A DNA stretch of 64,000 bases, taken from NCBI RefSeq assembly GCF_005250615.1, contig NZ_SULM01000004.1, forward strand, positions 248,001 through 312,000. The letters are read 5' to 3'. The notes under the pieces were generated by a model that was given only the letters and a program-made list of their open reading frames with translations, did no database searches and was not told the DNA's origin. This document shows positions 60,668-64,000 of the stretch, piece by piece (positions within the stretch are counted from its first letter, which is position 1; each line of letters starts with the position of its first letter). The position numbers and the translations under genes are program-made. This stretch comes from Pseudomonas rhizoryzae (GTDB lineage Bacteria > Pseudomonadota > Gammaproteobacteria > Pseudomonadales > Pseudomonadaceae).

Positions 60668-61756
60668 TCAAGCGAAACGAGTGTTGGGCGCTTGGGACGG
60701 TTCTTTTTCCTGAACGGGTTCTTCCACGGCAATAGTCGCCTTGGCTGTTTTCCGATAACCCTGGGGATTGAGCGACTGCCAACGCCAGGCATCTTCCAGC
60801 ATGGTGGAAAGTTCGCGTTCGGCGCGCCAACCCAGTTCACGCCAGGCCTTGTCCGGATCGGCCCAGCAGAGCGTCACGTCGCCCGCGCGGCGGGGGGCGA
60901 CGCGGCAGGGGATGGTGCGGCCCAGTTGGCGTTCTAGAGTGGCCACCACTTCCCGGACCGAATGCCCCCGGCCGGTGCCCAGATTCCAGAGCGAGACCCC
61001 GGGACGTTCCGCCAGGGCGTTCAAGGCCGCCAGGTGCCCCCGTGCCAGATCCTGTACGTGGAGGTAGTCGCGGATCCCGGTGCCATCGGCGGTGGGGTAG
61101 TCATCGCCATAGATCTCCAGCCAGGGCCGCCGGCCGCTGGCCACCTGCAGCAGGTAGGGCACCAGGTTGTTCGGCGTACCCTGGGGGTCTTCGCCGATCA
61201 AGCCGGAGGGGTGGGCACCGATGGGGTTGAAGTAGCGCAACACGGCGATGGACCAGCGCGGATCGGCCGTCGCCAGCCCGCGCAGGACCTGCTCGGCCAT
61301 GAGTTTCGACTGGCCATAGGGGTTGGTGGGCTCGGCGGTTGGGCAGCTTTCGCTGATTGGCGGCGCGCAGTGCCCATAGACCGTGGCGGACGAACTGAAG
61401 ACCAGCTGATGCACGCCGGCAGCGGCCATGGCCTGGCAGAGCACCAGGGTGCCGCCGACGTTGTTGTCGAAATAGCGCAAGGGGTGCTGGACGCTTTCGC
61501 CGACCGCCTTGAGGCCGGCAAAGTGCAGCACCCCGGTGATCGGCAATTCCCGCAGCAGCCGATCCAGCAGCGGCCGATCACGGACATCACCCTGCACGAA
61601 GCGCGGCGCGCGCCCGGCCAGGGTGGCGATCCGTTGTACCGCTTCCTGCCGGCTGTTGACCAGGTTGTCCAGGATCACCACCTCATGGCCCGCCCGCAGC
61701 AACTCCAGTGTCGTATGAGAACCTATGTATCCTGCGCCACCCGTGATCATCAACAT
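60668..61756 (-). CDS. galE: UDP-glucose 4-epimerase
   Basis: The 362-residue SDR enzyme interconverts UDP-glucose and UDP-galactose. NAD-binding GGAGYIGSHTTLELL is at residues 6-20, and the catalytic pair lies in NPYGQSKLMAEQ, with Ser in VFSSSATVYG. The C-terminal 25 residues form a charged tail not usual for the family. With the UDP-galactopyranose mutase gene nearby it would supply UDP-galactofuranose. It is flanked by inverted repeats on both sides. Confidence 0.93.
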   Translation of the reverse strand: MLMITGGAGYIGSHTTLELLRAGHEVVILDNLVNSRQEAVQRIATLAGRAPRFVQGDVRDRPLLDRLLRELPITGVLHFAGLKAVGESVQHPLRYFDNNVGGTLVLCQAMAAAGVHQLVFSSSATVYGHCAPPISESCPTAEPTNPYGQSKLMAEQVLRGLATADPRWSIAVLRYFNPIGAHPSGLIGEDPQGTPNNLVPYLLQVASGRRPWLEIYGDDYPTADGTGIRDYLHVQDLARGHLAALNALAERPGVSLWNLGTGRGHSVREVVATLERQLGRTIPCRVAPRRAGDVTLCWADPDKAWRELGWRAERELSTMLEDAWRWQSLNPQGYRKTAKATIAVEEPVQEKEPSQAPNTRFA

Positions 61757-62115
61757 GCAACCGCCCTCGCGTCACCCGTAGCCGCCGAATAAAAATAACT
61801 ATGTCGTGCAGGTTTTTGTGCAACTAAGGCTTCGCTTGATAAAGACTTTAAACGAAGCGTTAGTTTTGCCGATTCGTCGAGCAGATAAGCTTCTGAAGTT
61901 GGGCGGGGACAAAGGTTCTAGCGAAGCGTAAGTTGCTCAGAAAGTTATGAACCCTTGTCGATTCGATAAGTCGATAACGTTGCTCGATATCGCCTAGTGC
62001 TCTTGGCGATAAGGTCGGGACGGTCTTTGGATGTTTTACGAATTGCCCTTGCGCAGGCTGGGCCGCGGGTATTCTGCAGCGGTCGGTCTCGCGTTCGACA
62101 TGACAGGAGCACAAG
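61757..62115. other. AT-rich intergenic region between galE and glycosyltransferase
   Basis: The 359-bp divergent region carries AACTAAGGCTTCG (61822-61834) inverted to CGAAGCGTTAGTT (61853-61865) with one mismatch and an inner TAAAG/CTTTA pair, plus TATCGCC/GGCGATA near 61987-62010. I see no open frame worth calling. It should contain the promoters of galE and of the glycosyltransferase operon. The composition suggests acquired DNA. Confidence 0.5.
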
Positions 62116-63294
62116 ATGAGTTGGGCCGGCCCTGATACCGAAACGTTAGGCAAGACCGCGCACCCGGTACGGATGGCGGAACGTCCCCTGGAGCCAGGCA
62201 GACCGCTGTTGCTCTGCCTGGCGCATCTGCGCTGGAGCTTCGTCTACCAGCGCCCGCAACACGAGATGGTGCGCTTCGCCGATCACTACAACGTGCTCTA
62301 TTGCGAAGAGCCCCTGGACGCGGCGGACGCTAAGGCGCATCTGGACGTGCGCGTGGAAGAGAACGGCGTGCGGGTGCTGGTGCCGCGGTTGCCCGCAGGG
62401 CTGTCGAGCGAAGGGCGCGCGAGTGCCCAGCGAGAGCTCTTGCAGACCTATCTGCGCGAATTGCAGATGCCGGTGGCGGTGGCCTGGTACTTCACGCCCA
62501 TGGCGCTCGATTACGCCGCTGAGATACCCGCGCAGACCCTCGTATACGATTGCATGGACGAACTGTCCGCCTTTCGTGGCGCGCCTCCGGCGCTGCTGGA
62601 GCGGGAGGCGCAATTGCTTGAGCGCGCCGATCTGGTCTTCACCGGCGGCTACAGCCTCTACGAAGCCAAGCGCGACCGGCATCCACGGGTATTTCCCTTT
62701 CCCAGCAGCGTGGACGTGGCGCATTTCGGCCAGGCCCGCGAAGCCTTGCCGGAACCTATCGATCAAGCGGACCTGGCGCGGCCGCGACTGGGCTTCTATG
62801 GCGTGATCGACGAGCGCCTGGATCTTGCGCTGCTGGCAGCGGTGGCCCGGCTGCGACCGCACTGGCAGTGGGTGATGCTGGGGCCGGTGGTCAAGATAGC
62901 GCCCGACAGCCTGCCGCAATTGCCCAATCTGCATTACCTGGGCGGCAAGACCTACGATGAATTGCCCGCCTACCTGGCCGGCTGGGACGTGGCCCTGATG
63001 CCCTTCGCCCTGAACGAAGCCACGCGCTTCATCAGCCCCACCAAGACGCCCGAATACCTGGCGGGGGGCTGTCCGGTGGTCTCGACGCCCATCACCGATG
63101 TGGTGCGTAGCTACGGCGACAGCGGCGTGGTCTGGATCGCCGAGGGCGCCGAGGCCTTTGTCGCCGCCTGTGAGGCGGCCCTGGCGAGTCGTGCCGAACG
63201 CGACGCCTTCCTGGCGCGTGCCGATGCTCTGCTGACCGGGATGTCCTGGGACAGCACCTGTGACCTGATGCGGGAGAAGATCCAATGGCGGTAA
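62116..63294 (+). CDS. Glycosyltransferase, GT-B fold
   Basis: The 392-residue protein has an N-terminal sugar-acceptor domain (CLAHLRWSFVYQRPQHEMVR near residue 34-53) and a C-terminal nucleotide-sugar domain with LGFYGVIDERLDL near 228 and RFISPTKTPEYLAGGCPVVS near 300-320, a layout like GT4-type enzymes of polysaccharide synthesis. AGGAG lies 6 nt before the ATG. The stop overlaps the mutase start by 10 nt, so the two are coupled; the enzyme may use UDP-galactofuranose or act alongside it. Confidence 0.85.
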   Translation: MSWAGPDTETLGKTAHPVRMAERPLEPGRPLLLCLAHLRWSFVYQRPQHEMVRFADHYNVLYCEEPLDAADAKAHLDVRVEENGVRVLVPRLPAGLSSEGRASAQRELLQTYLRELQMPVAVAWYFTPMALDYAAEIPAQTLVYDCMDELSAFRGAPPALLEREAQLLERADLVFTGGYSLYEAKRDRHPRVFPFPSSVDVAHFGQAREALPEPIDQADLARPRLGFYGVIDERLDLALLAAVARLRPHWQWVMLGPVVKIAPDSLPQLPNLHYLGGKTYDELPAYLAGWDVALMPFALNEATRFISPTKTPEYLAGGCPVVSTPITDVVRSYGDSGVVWIAEGAEAFVAACEAALASRAERDAFLARADALLTGMSWDSTCDLMREKIQWR

Positions 63295-64000
63295 CGGCGC
63301 TGGAGCGTTTCGATTATCTGATCGTGGGGGCTGGCTTCGCCGGCAGCGTGCTGGCGGAGCGTCTCGCCGCCGGGCTGGGCAAGCGCGTGCTGGTGGTGGA
63401 TCGGCGGCCGCATATCGGCGGCAATGCCTACGACCACTACGACGATGCCGGCGTCCTGGTGCATCGCTATGGTCCGCATATCTTCCACACCAATTCCCAG
63501 CGCATCGTCGACTACCTGTCGCGCTTCACCGAATGGCGCCCCTACGAGCATCGGGTGCTGGCCGATGTCGACGGCCAGCAGGTGCCCATCCCGATCAACC
63601 TGACCACCCTCAATCGGCTCTACGGTCTGGAACTGGACGAGCAGGGCGCTGAAGCCTTTCTCGCTGCCCGTGCCGAGCCGGTCGAGGACATCCGCACCTC
63701 CGAAGACGTGGTGATCAACCAGGTGGGGCGCGAACTCTACGAGACCTTTTTCCGCGGCTATACCCGCAAGCAGTGGGGTCTGGACCCCTCGCAGCTGGAT
63801 CGCTCGGTGACCGCGCGGGTGCCGACCCGCACCACCACCGACGACCGCTACTTCGGCGACACCTTCCAGCAGATGCCGCTGCATGGTTACACCCGGATGT
63901 TCGAGCGAATGCTCGATCACCCCAACATCAAGGTGATGGTGAACACTGATTACCGCGAGATTCGCGAGCTGATCCCGCACGAGCATCTGGTCTACAGCGG
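63285..64000 (+). CDS. glf: UDP-galactopyranose mutase (3' partial)
   Basis: The frame runs to the window edge, giving 238 visible codons. It starts MAVTALERFDYLIVGAGFAG, an FAD-binding motif, followed by RRPHIGGNAYDHYDD and HRYGPHIFHT, the hallmark of the flavin mutase that turns UDP-galactopyranose into UDP-galactofuranose. RGYTRKQWG is also conserved. It begins inside the glycosyltransferase gene. Together with galE this suggests a galactofuranose-containing surface glycan, extended beyond the window. Confidence 0.92.
   Translation, partial: MAVTALERFDYLIVGAGFAGSVLAERLAAGLGKRVLVVDRRPHIGGNAYDHYDDAGVLVHRYGPHIFHTNSQRIVDYLSRFTEWRPYEHRVLADVDGQQVPIPINLTTLNRLYGLELDEQGAEAFLAARAEPVEDIRTSEDVVINQVGRELYETFFRGYTRKQWGLDPSQLDRSVTARVPTRTTTDDRYFGDTFQQMPLHGYTRMFERMLDHPNIKVMVNTDYREIRELIPHEHLVYS

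Overview
The window is one continuous stretch of a GC-rich gammaproteobacterial chromosome, almost certainly a Pseudomonas. The smc-zipA-ligA order, the tig-clpP-clpX-lon-ppiD cluster, the bkd operon with a divergent Lrp-type bkdR, and the MoxR/VWA pair next to cysK all fit that genus. A P. oryzihabitans-like lineage is a guess from general gene content. I see no insertion sequence, integrase, prophage or CRISPR array. The base composition changes clearly only around galE.

Layout. 1-6.6 kb: soluble chemotaxis-type signalling (a multi-PAS receptor-like protein, a triple-CheW protein, a BdlA-like protein), a histidine phosphatase and a degenerate GAF histidine kinase. 6.7-8.5 kb: a 27-residue membrane miniprotein on the minus strand, then tyrS preceded by a 20-codon leader with four consecutive Tyr codons and a hairpin that covers the tyrS ribosome binding site. 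8.6-12.4 kb: an isoleucine-type beta-oxidation operon (SDR, thiolase, enoyl-CoA hydratase) and a LysR regulator. 12.5-15.6 kb: transporter, amidohydrolase and NTF2-like protein. 15.6-21.3 kb: branched-chain ketoacid dehydrogenase (bkdA1-bkdA2-bkdB-lpdV) with divergent bkdR. 21.3-25.7 kb: a small unknown protein behind a perfect CRP/Vfr-type palindrome, a single-domain response regulator, a secreted GH5 glycosidase with two unusual C-terminal repeats, an orphan ClpP-like protein and a tandem universal stress protein. 26-32.4 kb: valine catabolism (acyl-CoA synthetase, mmsA, mmsB, 3-hydroxyisobutyryl-CoA hydrolase) with a divergent LysR. 33-41 kb: tig, clpP, clpX, lon and ppiD, without the hupB gene normally found between lon and ppiD. 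41-48 kb: FAD oxidase, cysK, MoxR ATPase, VWA protein, htpX and an alanine-type aminotransferase. 48-51.3 kb: oxidant repair genes (msrB, glutathione peroxidase, free Met-R-sulfoxide reductase) around a DUF815 ATPase, and a membrane-anchored coiled-coil protein. 51.4-52.1 kb: three tandem copies of a tRNA-Glu/tRNA-Gly pair. 52.1-60.5 kb: sulfate-binding protein, smc, zipA, ligA. 60.5-64 kb: galE, a glycosyltransferase and the start of UDP-galactopyranose mutase, with AT-richer flanks that carry GCTTCG-type inverted repeats.

How the genes work together. Three separate loci cover most of branched-chain amino acid oxidation within about 24 kb: bkd makes the branched acyl-CoAs, the SDR-thiolase-hydratase operon finishes the isoleucine branch, and the mms operon finishes the valine branch. 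The most interesting signal is the putative tyrosine-sensing leader in front of tyrS. I found no precedent for it from memory and it can be tested directly.
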